This document shows, piece by piece, positions 31,297 to 40,970 of a stretch of 64,000 nt of DNA. The number at the start of each line of letters is the position of its first letter. The first letter of the stretch is position 1. The DNA lies in the NCBI GenBank assembly GCA_900637275.1, contig LR134362.1, positions 2,170,001 to 2,234,000 on the forward strand. The letters run 5' to 3'. The notes below the pieces were generated by a model. It had not been told where the DNA came from, did no database searches, and saw only the letters and a program-made list of their open reading frames with translations. The position numbers were made by a program, and so were the translations under genes. This stretch comes from [Pasteurella] aerogenes. Lineage in GTDB: Bacteria > Pseudomonadota > Gammaproteobacteria > Enterobacterales > Pasteurellaceae.

Positions 31297-31326
31297 TTTA
31301 CTTTTTACCGTTATTTAGATTAAAAT
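31297..31326 (+). promoter_or_regulatory. Probable promoter of the rpsU-dnaG-rpoD operon
   Basis: TTTACT (31297-31302), 18-base spacer, TAAAAT (31321-31326): a fair sigma-70 match in the tsaD-rpsU divergent region, about 90 bases before rpsU. Confidence 0.5.
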
Positions 31327-31333
31327 TGCGACC

Positions 31334-31369
31334 CTTATTAAGTTATAAATAAGCCGTTTATCAAAACGG
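31334..31369 (+). promoter_or_regulatory. Two adjacent hairpins in the rpsU leader
   Basis: CTTATT/AATAAG (31334-31353) is followed immediately by CCGTTT/AAACGG (31354-31369), both downstream of the predicted promoter. A possible mRNA control element for S21 synthesis; no known family was recognised. Confidence 0.35.
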
Positions 31370-31413
31370 TCACTAAATTTTGCAAAATATTAATCCAATT
31401 GAGGTGATGGCTT

Positions 31414-31629
31414 ATGCCTGTAATTAAAGTACGTGAAAACGAATCATTTGACGTAGCATTACGTCGTTTTAAACGCTCTTGCGAAAAAGCGGGTATCTTG
31501 GCAGAAGTTCGCAGCCGCGAATTCTACGAAAAACCAACGACTATTCGTAAACGTGAAAACGCGACTCGTGCAAAACGTCACGCGAAACGCGTAGCACGTG
31601 AGAATGCACGTAATACACGTTTGTACTAA
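31414..31629 (+). CDS. rpsU: 30S ribosomal protein S21
   Basis: Small basic ribosomal protein of 71 residues, the exact family length, beginning [20 protein letters not shown] with the usual KRSCEKAGI. It helps base-pairing of the Shine-Dalgarno during initiation. GAGGTG precedes the start. It is the first gene of the macromolecular synthesis operon, followed by an attenuating terminator before dnaG. Confidence 0.98.
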
Positions 31630-31660
31630 TTAAACATTCGTTTCATAACTCGAGTTAAAC

Positions 31661-31698
31661 AAACCGTGAAACCGTTCGGAATCACGGTTTTGTTTCTT
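31661..31698 (+). terminator. Intra-operon terminator between rpsU and dnaG
   Basis: AAACCGTGA (31661-31669) and TCACGGTTT (31682-31690) followed by TGTTTCTTTT. A terminator at this position is known in E. coli, where it lets ribosomal protein exceed primase expression. Confidence 0.82.
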
Positions 31699-31755
31699 TT
31701 CAAGTTCAGCTTATAATTCTTCATATTTTCTCAACATGAGTAGAGGTGAAATTCG

Positions 31756-33516
31756 ATGGCTGGTCTTATTCCACGATCTTTTATCGATGATATTCTTGCC
31801 AGAACGGATATTGTTGAATTAATTAATAGTCGTGTAAAACTCAAAAAAGCAGGGCGTGATTACCAAGCCTGCTGTCCGTTTCATCATGAAAAAACACCAT
31901 CGTTTACGGTGAGTCAAAAAAAACAGTTTTATCATTGCTTTGGCTGCCATGCGCACGGAAATGCTATTTCATTTTTGATGGAATATGACAAGTTGGAATA
32001 TGTGGAAGCGATTGAAGAATTGGCGCTGATGCACGGGTTGGAAATTCCTTACGAAAAATCACCGCACTTTGATGGATCTTTCGCGAAAAATAGCAAAAAT
32101 AAGCGCAATTTATATGAATTAATGCAAGAAGTTGCGCAGTTTTATCAGCAACAATTATCACAGCACATTCCGCCACAGCATTATTTGCAACAGCGCGGGC
32201 TATCGCCAGAGATTATTCAGCGCTTTCAAATCGGTTTTGTACCGAATACCTCTAATGCCGTGTTGCGAAAATTTGGCACTAATGCCGAATTACAACAAAA
32301 GCTCTTTGATGCAGGGATGTTATCGCGCAATGATCGTGGCGATGTTTATGATCGTTTTCGCCATCGCATTATGTTTCCGATTCGAGATCGGCGTGGACGT
32401 TATATTGCCTTTGGTGGGCGAGTGTTGGGCGATGAAAAACCGAAATATTTGAACTCGCCGGAATGTATGATTTATCACAAGGGCAATGAATTGTATGGTT
32501 TGTTTGAAGCATTGCAGGTCAACGATAGTCCGGAGATGTTGTTGGTAGTGGAAGGCTATATGGATGTGGTGGCGCTGGCACAATTCGGAGTGGATTATGC
32601 GGTGGCATCTTTGGGAACCGCCACAACGCCAGAACAAATTCAGGTCGCTTTTCGTGCTACAGAACAAATCGTGTGTTGTTATGATGCGGATCGTGCTGGG
32701 CGTGATGCGGCATGGCGTGCGTTAGAAAATGCTTTGCCTTATTTGGAGGACGGACGTCAGTTGAAATTTATTTTTTTGCCGGATGGTGAAGATCCGGACA
32801 CGTTTATTCGGCAATATGGTAAAGCGGCGTTCGAAGATTATTTGAAAAATGCACAATCGTTAAGTGATTTTTTATTTGCAACCCTCAGTGCGCAAGTGGA
32901 TTTTTCTTCGCCAGAGGGGAAAACCAAATTAGCGGCGTTGGCGGTACCGATCATTAAAAAAGTGCCGGGCGAGATGTTGCGTTTGTCATTGCGCAATATA
33001 TTGGCGCAAAAATTAGGGATTTTTGATCAATCGCAATTAGATCATCTTATCCCACAAACCGCTGAGCAGGTTCGTGTGGTGGAGAAGAAAAAATCTGAGG
33101 TGAAACGCACGCCGATGCGGGTACTGATTGCGTTGTTGCTGCAAAATCCGCATTTAAGCCAGCTGGTGCCGAATTTGGCACCATTGCGAGTGTTAAACGA
33201 GCCGGGGCTAGATTTGTTAGAAAAACTGACCGCACTTTGTCAGCAAAAAGTGGGGATTACTACGGGGCAAATTTTGGAATATTGGCGCGACGATAAAGAA
33301 TATGGCGCTCCCCTTGAAATTCTGGCAGTTTGGGATCATCTAATTGATGATGACAAAATTGAAGATACATTTCGTGAAACGCTGAAATATTTTTATCTTC
33401 AATTAATTGACAAAAATATTGAAAGGTTGATTGCTAAAGAGCGTGCTGAAGGACTGGAGCTAAACGAAAAGCAAGAATTGGCTCAATTATTGATGAAAAA
33501 ACAGCAAAATAAATAG
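31756..33516 (+). CDS. dnaG: DNA primase
   Basis: Makes RNA primers at the replication fork. The product is 586 residues. N-terminal CHC2 zinc ribbon with C40, H43, C61 and C64 (CCPFHHEKTPSF, FYHCFGC), RNA polymerase core with FGGRVLGDEKPKYLNSPE, TOPRIM domain with VVEGYMDVVAL and CYDADRAGRDAA, and a C-terminal DnaB-interaction domain (about residues 440-586). Middle gene of rpsU-dnaG-rpoD. Uptake signals lie inside the gene. Confidence 0.96.
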   Translation: MAGLIPRSFIDDILARTDIVELINSRVKLKKAGRDYQACCPFHHEKTPSFTVSQKKQFYHCFGCHAHGNAISFLMEYDKLEYVEAIEELALMHGLEIPYEKSPHFDGSFAKNSKNKRNLYELMQEVAQFYQQQLSQHIPPQHYLQQRGLSPEIIQRFQIGFVPNTSNAVLRKFGTNAELQQKLFDAGMLSRNDRGDVYDRFRHRIMFPIRDRRGRYIAFGGRVLGDEKPKYLNSPECMIYHKGNELYGLFEALQVNDSPEMLLVVEGYMDVVALAQFGVDYAVASLGTATTPEQIQVAFRATEQIVCCYDADRAGRDAAWRALENALPYLEDGRQLKFIFLPDGEDPDTFIRQYGKAAFEDYLKNAQSLSDFLFATLSAQVDFSSPEGKTKLAALAVPIIKKVPGEMLRLSLRNILAQKLGIFDQSQLDHLIPQTAEQVRVVEKKKSEVKRTPMRVLIALLLQNPHLSQLVPNLAPLRVLNEPGLDLLEKLTALCQQKVGITTGQILEYWRDDKEYGAPLEILAVWDHLIDDDKIEDTFRETLKYFYLQLIDKNIERLIAKERAEGLELNEKQELAQLLMKKQQNK

Positions 33517-33591
33517 TTAATCAACGTTAACAATGGTAAAATCAGGCGTATTTTATCTTCCACAAAATTATGAATCAAGGCGGATATTTGT

Positions 33592-35460
33592 ATGGAGCAA
33601 AACCAACAATCTCAATTGAAATTGTTAATCGCACAAGGTAAAGAGCAAGGTTATTTGACTTATGCGGAAGTAAACGACCATCTCCCAGAGGAGCTGGTTG
33701 ATACGGATCAGATCGAAGACATTATTCAGATGATCAATGATATGGGGATTCAAGTGCTTGAATCTGCCCCTGATGCGGATGATTTAATGTTAAATGAAGC
33801 GATCACCGATGAGGATGTGGTTGAAGAAGCAACGCAAGTGTTGTCCAGTGTAGAAGCCGAATTAGGAAGAACGACCGATCCTGTGCGGATGTATATGCGC
33901 GAAATGGGGAGCGTTGAGCTTTTAACGCGTGAAGGCGAAATTGATATTGCAAAACGTATTGAAGAAGGTATTAACGAGGTTCAAAGTGGTGTTGCTGCTT
34001 ATCCTGAAGCACTAAATTATTTGTTAGAGCAATATGATTTAGTAGAAGAAGGTGGTATGCGTTTGGCGGATTTGATTACCGGCTTTGTCGATCCTAATGC
34101 GGTGAGCGATACGGATATTGATGAGCTGGAGAAAGTGCTTTCCGAAGATGAAGATGAGGAAGACGTCGGCGATATTGATTTGGAAGATGACGAAGAAGAG
34201 GAAGAAGAAAGCGAGGAGGAAAGCGCTAATGATTCTGATTCAGATAATTCTGTGGATCCGGAAGTGGCACGTGAGAAATTTGCCGAATTAAGATTACAGC
34301 ACCAAAAAACCCTAGAAGCCATTCAAAAACATGGTAGAAATAAAAAAGCGGCGAAAGATCAAATTCAAATTTTAGCAGATATTTTTACGCAATTCCGTTT
34401 GGTACCAAAACAATTTGATACGCTTGTGCTTTCTATGCGCGAGATGATGAAACGTGTTCGTAGCCAAGAGCGTACAATTCAAAAAATGATGGTGGATAAT
34501 GCCAAAATGCCAAAATCTACCTTCCAAAAAGAGTTTATCGGGCATGAAACCACTGATGCGTGGCTATTAAAAGCTTTATCCGCAGGTAAATCTTGGTCGG
34601 ATAAAATTGCGCAATATGAAGATCAAATTCGCCAATGCATCGAGAATTTAATCCAAATTGAACAGGATACGGGGTTAACGGTTCAGCAAATTCGTGATAT
34701 TTGCGAACGTGTTTCGCAAGGCGAATTAAAAGCCCGTCGTGCCAAAAAAGAAATGGTGGAAGCAAACTTACGTTTGGTGATTTCTATTGCGAAAAAATAT
34801 ACCAACCGTGGTTTACAATTTTTGGATTTAATCCAAGAGGGAAATATCGGCTTGATGAAAGCGGTGGATAAATTTGAATATCGTCGTGGTTATAAATTCT
34901 CTACTTATGCGACTTGGTGGATTCGTCAAGCAATTACGCGTTCTATTGCGGATCAAGCAAGAACGATCCGTATTCCGGTGCATATGATTGAAACCATTAA
35001 TAAATTAAATCGTATTTCCCGCCAGATGTTACAAGAAATGGGGCGCGAGGCTTCTCCGGAAGAATTGGCAGAACGTATGGGAATGCCGGAAGATAAAATC
35101 CGTAAAGTATTGAAAATCGCCAAAGAACCGATTTCAATGGAAACGCCGATTGGTGATGATGATGATTCTCACTTGGGGGATTTTATCGAAGACAGCACGC
35201 TTGAATTGCCATTAGATTCAGCAACCGCACAAAGTTTAAAAGCGGTAACTCACGAAGTATTAGAAGGTTTAACACCTCGTGAGGCAAAAGTGTTACGTAT
35301 GCGTTTCGGTATTGATATGAATACGGATCACACCTTGGAAGAAGTGGGTAAACAATTTGATGTAACGCGTGAACGTATTCGTCAAATTGAAGCCAAAGCA
35401 CTGCGTAAATTGCGTCACCCAAGTCGTTCCGAACCGCTAAGAAGTTTCTTGGATGAATAA
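33592..35460 (+). CDS. rpoD: RNA polymerase sigma factor RpoD (sigma-70)
   Basis: Primary sigma factor, 622 residues. Region 1.1 is at the N-terminus, region 1.2 begins [17 protein letters not shown], and regions 2.1-2.4 include [20 protein letters not shown] and [14 protein letters not shown]. Region 3 and region 4 follow, with the helix-turn-helix [20 protein letters not shown]. The non-conserved insert between 1.2 and 2 holds a striking acidic run of Asp/Glu/Ser at about residues 184-224. AAGGCGG upstream may be its ribosome-binding site. Last gene of the operon. Confidence 0.97.
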   Translation: MEQNQQSQLKLLIAQGKEQGYLTYAEVNDHLPEELVDTDQIEDIIQMINDMGIQVLESAPDADDLMLNEAITDEDVVEEATQVLSSVEAELGRTTDPVRMYMREMGSVELLTREGEIDIAKRIEEGINEVQSGVAAYPEALNYLLEQYDLVEEGGMRLADLITGFVDPNAVSDTDIDELEKVLSEDEDEEDVGDIDLEDDEEEEEESEEESANDSDSDNSVDPEVAREKFAELRLQHQKTLEAIQKHGRNKKAAKDQIQILADIFTQFRLVPKQFDTLVLSMREMMKRVRSQERTIQKMMVDNAKMPKSTFQKEFIGHETTDAWLLKALSAGKSWSDKIAQYEDQIRQCIENLIQIEQDTGLTVQQIRDICERVSQGELKARRAKKEMVEANLRLVISIAKKYTNRGLQFLDLIQEGNIGLMKAVDKFEYRRGYKFSTYATWWIRQAITRSIADQARTIRIPVHMIETINKLNRISRQMLQEMGREASPEELAERMGMPEDKIRKVLKIAKEPISMETPIGDDDDSHLGDFIEDSTLELPLDSATAQSLKAVTHEVLEGLTPREAKVLRMRFGIDMNTDHTLEEVGKQFDVTRERIRQIEAKALRKLRHPSRSEPLRSFLDE

Positions 35461-35462
35461 TT

Positions 35463-35500
35463 AAATTCGGTCGGCGATAGTGAAATCGCTGACCAAATTT
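35463..35500 (+). terminator. Probable terminator of rpoD
   Basis: AAATT-GGTC-GCGAT pairs with ATCGC-GACC-AATTT, with single-base mismatches (35463-35500). Long but interrupted stem with only a short T-tract. Confidence 0.6.
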
Positions 35501-35522
35501 CCAACAGACAACCGTTGTAATA

Positions 35523-35551
35523 TAGACTTTATTTACATATTTCTCTATAAT
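35523..35551 (+). promoter_or_regulatory. Predicted promoter of the tRNA gene
   Basis: TAGACT (35523-35528), 17-base spacer, TATAAT (35546-35551), 15 bases before the mature tRNA start. Consensus -10 and four of six -35 positions. Confidence 0.6.
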
Positions 35552-35566
35552 CCCAACGTTCTCACC

Positions 35567-35643
35567 GCCCCCATAGCTCAGTCGGTCAGAGCAGTCGACT
35601 CATAATCGATTGGTCACAGGTTCAAGTCCTGTTGGGGGCACCA
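35567..35643 (+). tRNA. tRNA with CAU anticodon, probably tRNA-Ile2
   Basis: A complete 77-base cloverleaf. Acceptor GCCCCCA pairs with TGGGGGC, followed by discriminator A and encoded CCA. The D arm is GCTCAGTCGGTCAGAGC, the anticodon stem is GTCGA/TCGAT with loop CTCATAA, and the T arm is ACAGG-TTCAAGT-CCTGT. The CAU anticodon fits elongator Met or the lysidine-modified isoleucine tRNA. The CGACTCATAATCG core, the variable-loop sequence TTGGTC and the T loop TTCAAGT resemble E. coli ileX more than metT, so Ile2 is favoured. Confidence 0.9.
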
Positions 35644-36030
35644 AATTATCTTTTTTCTTCTTCCGTTATCATTCGTCAATCTTCAAGTACCATCGGTATA
35701 AGGCAATTTGCCTAGTTATACTTTACTGTCTAAGATAATATGAAATTTCAACGAGTTATCGTCCTAGCCTCTTTTATTAACGAAGAAAATGAATAATTCA
35801 CATATTCTGAAAAATGTAGATTGTTGTACTGTTAAATTTCTTAATTGGTCACAGAACGATTGGTGCGTATCTTTGATATTTGGCTGTTTTTTTGTGCTGG
35901 TAGTGGATGGCTAAAATTACTTCAAGACTTATAACTGTTTATATAATAGTCAGCGTGCTTTAATGCTATTAGCTTTTTACTTAATCATTGTGATGGGCAG
36001 ATCATGATTTATTATACCCTAATGATATCT
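35644..36030. other. Gene-free spacer between tRNA and CRISPR locus
   Basis: Almost 390 AT-rich bases with no supported gene on either strand. A T-run directly after the tRNA may end its transcript. A perfect palindrome AGGCAATTTGCCT sits at 35701-35713, extendable outward to GTATA/TATAC. No duplicate of the tRNA 3' end that would mark an attachment site was noticed elsewhere in the window. Confidence 0.5.
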
Positions 36031-36032
36031 CT

Positions 36033-36144
36033 AAAAAATGATGCCCCTTGTAACCGAAATTACAAGGGGCAGAGCATTGCGGTCAATTCTTTTCAGAAAA
36101 GCCTTATTGTAGCAACGTTTCTCATTTCGCAGTGCAACAATATG
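36033..36144 (-). ncRNA. tracrRNA of the type II-C CRISPR-Cas9 system
   Basis: Leftward, about 110 nt. The anti-repeat is at 36141-36106; it pairs with the crRNA repeat over nearly its whole length, apart from a four-base internal loop and one mismatch. Next come the conserved ATAAGGC...GACCGCAA-GCTCTGCCCCTT segments seen in Neisseria/Pasteurella tracrRNAs. The 3' hairpin GCCCCTTGTAA/TTACAAGGGGC (36070-36043) is followed by six T residues (36038-36033), an intrinsic terminator. The 5' end near 36144 is predicted from the promoter just upstream. It guides RNase III processing and Cas9 loading. Confidence 0.93.
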
Positions 36145-36150
36145 TGACCT

Positions 36151-36179
36151 ATTCTACAAATCTGAAGAAAATCTGTCAA
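36151..36179 (-). promoter_or_regulatory. tracrRNA promoter
   Basis: On the minus strand: TTGACA (36179-36174), 17-base spacer, TAGAAT (36156-36151). Consensus -35, five of six at -10, ideal spacing; predicted start about seven bases downstream, immediately before the anti-repeat. It points away from cas9. Confidence 0.85.
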
Positions 36180-36242
36180 TATATCCTTTAAATTGTGGTA
36201 AAAATAACGGTATTACTTCATTTTGTTAAAAGGATTATTCAA

Positions 36243-39200
36243 ATGAAACCATTAAATTATATTTTAGGTTTAGATTTAGGTATCGCTTCTGTGGGTTGGG
36301 CAGTGGTTGAAATAGATCAAAATGAATTCCCGATTCGTTTAATTGATGTTGGGGTAAGAACCTTTGAACGAGCTGAAGTGCCTAAAACAGGGGATTCTCT
36401 TGCCCTTGCTCGCCGTTTGGCAAGAAGTAGCAGACGGTTGGTCAGACGTAGAGCCGTTCGTTTACTTAAAGCTAAGCGTTTATTAAAACAAGAAGGGATT
36501 TTGCAAGCGGACGATTTCCACTCTTCCCATTTAAAACCGTTGCCGAATAATCCTTGGGAACTGCGTGTTAAGGGATTGAACCACTTATTAGATCGTAAAG
36601 AATGGGCGGCGGTATTATTACATTTGTTAAAACATCGTGGCTATTTATCTCAACGTAAAAATGAAAGTAAAACTGACAATAAAGAACTGGGTGCATTGTT
36701 AAAAGGGGTTAGTGAAAACCGCCAGTTATTGCAAACTCAAGCGTTTTCTACTCCAGCTGAAATTGCGATTAAAAAGTTTCAACAAGAAGAAGGGCATATC
36801 CGTAATCAGCGTGGGGCTTACAGCCACACTTTTGATCGTAACGACTTACTGGCAGAACTTCGTTTATTGTTCCAAAAACAACGTGAATTCAACAATCCTT
36901 ATACTTCTCAATCTCTTGAGCAAGCCATCGCAGAATTGTTAATGTGGCAAAAACCTGCATTATCCGGCGAGGCTATTTTAAAAATGTTAGGGAAATGCAC
37001 CTTCGAACCAACCGAATATAAAGCCCCGAAAAACAGTTATAGTGCGGAATATTTTGTATGGCTGACTAAGCTCAATAACTTACGCATTTTAGAAAATGGT
37101 TCAGAGCGTGGGCTAACAGCGGAAGAGCGTCAATTATTGATAAATCAACCTTTTGAGAAAGCAAAATTTACTTATGCTCAAGCACGGAAATTGTTGGGAT
37201 TATCAGATTTAGCGATTTTTAAAGGGGTTCGTTACGGCAAAGATAATGCAGAAAGTGCAACTTTAATGGAAATGAAGGCTTGGCATGCCATTCGTAAAGC
37301 CTTAGAAAGTAATGGCTTGAAAACCGAATGGGATGGTTTAAAAACCAAGCCAGAGTTGTTAGATAAAATCGGTACGGCTTTTTCGATTTATAAAACCGAT
37401 GAAGAGATTAGCCAATATCTTAATAGCGAGTTATCACCTGCTGTATTAAATGTCCTATTAGAAAATCTTAATTTTGATAAATTTATGCAACTTTCTTTGC
37501 AAAGTTTAGCCAAAATCCTACCGCTTATGGAACAAGGTTTGCGTTACGATGAAGCCTGTAAACAGGTTTATGGCGATCACTATGGTAAAAAAGAGCAACT
37601 CGAATTGCTTTTCTTACCAAAAATTCCTGTGGAAGACATTCGTAATCCTGTGGTGTTACGTACCTTATCTCAAGCTCGAAAAGTGATTAACGGGGTGGTT
37701 CGTTTATACGGTTCACCAGCTCGTATTCATATTGAAACAGGGAGAGAGGTCGGTAAATCCTATAGCGAACGCAAAGATATTACCAAGCGTCAGGAAGAAA
37801 ACCGCAATGAGCGCCAAAGAGCGGTAGAAAAATTTAAAGAATTTTTCCCTAATTTTGTGGGCGAGCCAAAAGCGAAAGATATTCTTAAAATGCGTCTTTA
37901 TGAACAACAACACGGTAAATGCTTATATTCAGGCAAAGAGTTAGATTTAAACCGCCTGCTTGAAAAAGGCTACGTAGAAATTGATCACGCATTGCCATTC
38001 TCTCGGACTTGGGACGATAGTTTTAATAATAAAGTGTTAGTGCTTGCCAATGAAAATCAAAACAAAGGCAATCAAACCCCTTACGAGTGGTTAAATGGTA
38101 AAGAAAATTCAGAGCGTTGGAAACTATTTCAAGCCTTGGTCAATGGTAGTCGTTTCCCTTACAGCAAAAAACAACGGATTTTAACGAAATACCTTGATGA
38201 AGAAGGATTTAGAGAGCGTAACTTAAACGATACTTGCTATGTAGCACGTTTTCTGTGCAATTTTATTGAAGATAATATGCAATTAATCGGGCAAGGAAAA
38301 AAACGAGTATTTGCCTCAAACGGTCAAATTACTGCCCTACTTCGCAGAAGTTGGGGTATTCAAAAAGTGCGTGAAGATAATGATCGCCATCATGCCGTTG
38401 ATGCAGTAGTTGTCGCTTGTTCTACTCGTGCATTACAAAAGAAAATTACCGATTATGTGCGTTATAAAGAGATGAATGTGTTTACAGGGGAAAAAATCGA
38501 TCAGGAAACAGGGGAAATTATCCAATTCCATTTCCCTGAACCTTGGAAATTCTTCCGTCAAGAAGTGGAAATTCGCGTGTTTAGTGAAACCCCAGCAGAA
38601 GATGTCGTTATCGCCTTGCCAGATCGACCGCAAGCAAATCACGAATTTATTCAACCGCTCTTTGTTTCACGCGCCCCAACACGCAAAATGACGGGGCAAG
38701 GGCATATGGAAACCATCAAATCCGCCAAACGTTTAGCCGAAGGATTAAGTGTTTCTCGAGTGCCACTCACTCAACTGAAATTAAAAGATCTGGAAAATAT
38801 GGTTAATCGAGAACGTGAAAAAGCACTTTATGAGGCTTTAAAAGCACGTTTAGAAAAATTTAATAATGATCCGGCAAAAGCCTTCGCTGAACCTTTCTAT
38901 AAAAAGGGTGGGCAACAAGTGAAAGCGGTTCGTGTGGAGCAAGTACAAAAATCGGGCGTACTCGTTCGTCAAGAAAATGGGGTTGCCGATAATGCTTCAA
39001 TGGTGCGAGTAGATGTCTTTATTAAAGGCGGAAAATATTTCCTTGTTCCGATTTATACTTGGCAAGTGGCAAAAGGAATTTTGCCGAATAGGGCTGTGGT
39101 TGCGAATAAAGACGAAAATGAATGGGAAGAAATGGACGAAAAATCTCAGTTCCAGTTTGCGTTATATCCGAATGATTTAGTAGAAGTGGTGACGAAGAAA

Positions 39201-39413
39201 GAAAAATTCTTTGGGTATTATTGTGGACTAAATCGCCATACCGGAGGAATTAATATCAGAACACACGATTTAAATAATAATCAAGGCAAAAAAGGAGTAT
39301 TTGAAGGGGTTGGCGTTAAAATTGCACTTTCTTTCACAAAATACCAAGTCGATGAACTCGGTAAAAATATTCGACCTTGTCGTCCAATGAAAAAACGTCC
39401 ACCTGTTCGTTAA
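36243..39413 (+). CDS. cas9: CRISPR-associated endonuclease Cas9, type II-C
   Basis: RNA-guided DNA nuclease of 1056 residues, in the compact II-C class and similar from end to end to Pasteurella multocida Cas9 as I know it. Ruv[18 protein letters not shown] with catalytic D11, an Arg-rich bridge helix ([14 protein letters not shown]), Ruv[12 protein letters not shown] with E498, an HNH nuclease with [12 protein letters not shown] (H582), and Ruv[16 protein letters not shown] with H717 and D720. The PAM-interacting domain is the last 130 or so residues. All catalytic residues are intact. The start at 36243 is set by AAAGGA; a longer frame from 36195 lacks one. Followed by an intrinsic terminator, then cas1-cas2. 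Confidence 0.97.
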   Translation: MKPLNYILGLDLGIASVGWAVVEIDQNEFPIRLIDVGVRTFERAEVPKTGDSLALARRLARSSRRLVRRRAVRLLKAKRLLKQEGILQADDFHSSHLKPLPNNPWELRVKGLNHLLDRKEWAAVLLHLLKHRGYLSQRKNESKTDNKELGALLKGVSENRQLLQTQAFSTPAEIAIKKFQQEEGHIRNQRGAYSHTFDRNDLLAELRLLFQKQREFNNPYTSQSLEQAIAELLMWQKPALSGEAILKMLGKCTFEPTEYKAPKNSYSAEYFVWLTKLNNLRILENGSERGLTAEERQLLINQPFEKAKFTYAQARKLLGLSDLAIFKGVRYGKDNAESATLMEMKAWHAIRKALESNGLKTEWDGLKTKPELLDKIGTAFSIYKTDEEISQYLNSELSPAVLNVLLENLNFDKFMQLSLQSLAKILPLMEQGLRYDEACKQVYGDHYGKKEQLELLFLPKIPVEDIRNPVVLRTLSQARKVINGVVRLYGSPARIHIETGREVGKSYSERKDITKRQEENRNERQRAVEKFKEFFPNFVGEPKAKDILKMRLYEQQHGKCLYSGKELDLNRLLEKGYVEIDHALPFSRTWDDSFNNKVLVLANENQNKGNQTPYEWLNGKENSERWKLFQALVNGSRFPYSKKQRILTKYLDEEGFRERNLNDTCYVARFLCNFIEDNMQLIGQGKKRVFASNGQITALLRRSWGIQKVREDNDRHHAVDAVVVACSTRALQKKITDYVRYKEMNVFTGEKIDQETGEIIQFHFPEPWKFFRQEVEIRVFSETPAEDVVIALPDRPQANHEFIQPLFVSRAPTRKMTGQGHMETIKSAKRLAEGLSVSRVPLTQLKLKDLENMVNREREKALYEALKARLEKFNNDPAKAFAEPFYKKGGQQVKAVRVEQVQKSGVLVRQENGVADNASMVRVDVFIKGGKYFLVPIYTWQVAKGILPNRAVVANKDENEWEEMDEKSQFQFALYPNDLVEVVTKKEKFFGYYCGLNRHTGGINIRTHDLNNNQGKKGVFEGVGVKIALSFTKYQVDELGKNIRPCRPMKKRPPVR

Positions 39414-39417
39414 TTTT

Positions 39418-39453
39418 AAATCCCTGTTTTTAATGAAAGCAGGGATTTTTTTC
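39418..39453 (+). terminator. Intrinsic terminator between cas9 and cas1
   Basis: AAATCCCTG (39418-39426) and CAGGGATTT (39440-39448), 13-base loop, followed by seven T in total. It should reduce transcription into cas1-cas2. Confidence 0.85.
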
Positions 39454-39470
39454 AATTCAAGGAGAAGGCT

Positions 39471-40385
39471 ATGAGCTGGCGAAGTATTTTAATCAGTAAC
39501 GGCGGAAAATTATCCTTAAAACGTAAACAGATGTTAATCCAACAAGAAGAGCAGGAATTTACCGTTCCCCTTGAAGATATTGCTATTATCGTGGTGGAAA
39601 GTCGGGAAACGGTAATCACAATTCCGCTACTATCAGCCTTTGCTCAACAAGGTATTACGCTACTTAGTTGTGATGAGCAATTTTTGCCTTGCGGACAGTG
39701 GTTGCCGTTCGCTCAATATCATCGCCAATTAAAAACACTTAAACTACAACTTGAAGCAAGCCAACCGCAGAAAAAACAACTTTGGCAAAAGATTGTGCAG
39801 CAAAAAATCCGTAACCAAGCCTTTGTGCTTACCCAATCCCATCACCCTAAAGAAGCAAAAAGATTGTATGCAATGGCGGGGCTAGTGAAATCAGGCGATA
39901 AAGAAAATATAGAGGCACAAGCCGCTCAACTCTATTTTCAAACCGCATTTGGGAAAGATTTTCGTCGTTGGCAAGAAAACCACATTAACGCCCATTTGAA
40001 CTATGCTTACACGATATTACGATCAGCAGTGGCAAGGACTCTCGTGCAATATGGTTGGCTACCGGCGTTAGGATTGTTTCATCATAATGAACAAAATCCC
40101 TTTAATCTCGCGGATGATTTTATTGAACCATTTCGCCCCTTGGTTGATTTAATGGTGTGGCAACTGTGGCAAGAAAATAAGCTCGATAACGGCTTAAGCC
40201 CTGCGACTAAACAACAACTTATTCGTTTATTGCACTATCAAATGAGTATTAATCAACAGACTTTTAGCGTATTGGCTACCATAGATCGAGCTGTTGCGTC
40301 CTTTCAAAATGCCTTAATGAGTAAAAATGCGGATTTGTTAAAACTTCCTGAAATCTTACCGCTTGAGGAACATCGTTATGAGTGA
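39471..40385 (+). CDS. cas1: CRISPR-associated endonuclease Cas1, type II-C
   Basis: Integrase of the adaptation complex, 304 residues. It starts [20 protein letters not shown], the type II Cas1 N-terminus. Metal-binding residues fit E in [17 protein letters not shown] in [17 protein letters not shown] and the following Glu in [13 protein letters not shown]. With Cas2 it inserts new spacers next to the leader. AAGGAGA precedes the ATG. Its 3' end overlaps cas2 by eight bases (ATGAGTGA), indicating coupled translation. Confidence 0.95.
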   Translation: MSWRSILISNGGKLSLKRKQMLIQQEEQEFTVPLEDIAIIVVESRETVITIPLLSAFAQQGITLLSCDEQFLPCGQWLPFAQYHRQLKTLKLQLEASQPQKKQLWQKIVQQKIRNQAFVLTQSHHPKEAKRLYAMAGLVKSGDKENIEAQAAQLYFQTAFGKDFRRWQENHINAHLNYAYTILRSAVARTLVQYGWLPALGLFHHNEQNPFNLADDFIEPFRPLVDLMVWQLWQENKLDNGLSPATKQQLIRLLHYQMSINQQTFSVLATIDRAVASFQNALMSKNADLLKLPEILPLEEHRYE

Positions 40386-40704
40386 GGCAAAATTTATGCG
40401 AATGATCGTCTTTTTTGACTTACCTGTCACCACTGCGGCGAAACGTAAAGCCGCCAATCAGTTTCGCCAATTTTTATTAAAAGATGGCTACCAAATGTTA
40501 CAGCTTTCTGTTTATGCCCGTATTGTTCGAGGGCGAGATGCGTTAGATAAGCACCATAAAAGACTTTGTGAACATTTGCCCGAAGAAGGCTCAATTCGTT
40601 GTTTAGAAGTCACCGAAAAACAGTTTGCCAGTATGCAAATTTTATTAGGTGAGTTGAAAGTTCAAGAGAAAAAAGTGAATGCAAATCAAATGCTACTTTT
40701 TTAA
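40378..40704 (+). CDS. cas2: CRISPR-associated protein Cas2, type II-C
   Basis: Structural partner of Cas1 in spacer integration, 108 residues. The ferredoxin-like fold is recognised by [20 protein letters not shown] with the conserved Asp, then [18 protein letters not shown] and a C-terminal strand. The start at 40378 overlaps the cas1 stop; longer in-frame starts inside cas1 are rejected. No csn2 or cas4 follows, which defines the locus as II-C. Confidence 0.95.
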   Translation: MSEAKFMRMIVFFDLPVTTAAKRKAANQFRQFLLKDGYQMLQLSVYARIVRGRDALDKHHKRLCEHLPEEGSIRCLEVTEKQFASMQILLGELKVQEKKVNANQMLLF

Positions 40705-40970
40705 TAAAAAATATTTAAACGCTAATAACTATGCGATATTTTAAATGCTTATTTTTTAAACAAGTACGCTGTTTGATTGCTTATTTAATAATCAGTGTTT
40801 TTTCTAAATTTACGCAAAAAAATCATTTTAGTATAAATTATAGATAATTTTTACCGCACTTTTTTGCAAAAAAACTCACTAAACTAACCGCTTATTAAGA
40901 GGAAATTACTTGTTTTTTATATAAATAAAATGCTCCAAAGCCTTATAAAATCAGGCTCTGGAGCATAGGT
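40705..40970. promoter_or_regulatory. CRISPR leader-side region between cas2 and the array
   Basis: Very AT-rich and gene-free. It carries one uptake signal (near 40853) and, directly against the first repeat, the hairpin described separately. By position next to cas2 and next to the variant repeats it is the likely integration end of the array. Confidence 0.6.
40921..40966 (-). terminator. Terminator of the crRNA precursor
   Basis: ATGCTCCA (40930-40937) and TGGAGCAT (40959-40966), with inner AGCC/GGCT pairs, form a strong stem ending four bases from the first repeat. On the minus strand it is followed by TTTATTTATAT, so it would stop leftward crRNA transcription at the cas2 side. Confidence 0.75.

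Noticed and set aside
34017..34322. Serine-rich antisense frame opposite rpoD
   Set aside because: It is the complement of the Asp/Glu codon run of sigma-70.
35567..35643. tRNA as an integration site for the CRISPR/prophage block
   Set aside because: No second copy of the tRNA 3' end was seen downstream and no integrase gene is present.
36106..36141. Solitary CRISPR-like repeat upstream of cas9
   Set aside because: It is the tracrRNA anti-repeat: reverse orientation, four-base mismatch block, own promoter and terminator.
36195..36242. N-terminal extension of Cas9
   Set aside because: No ribosome-binding site, and relatives start near [19 protein letters not shown] sits before 36243.
40705..40970. 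Possible csn2 or cas4 gene after cas2
   Set aside because: No open frame of useful size; the region is AT-rich leader sequence, consistent with type II-C.
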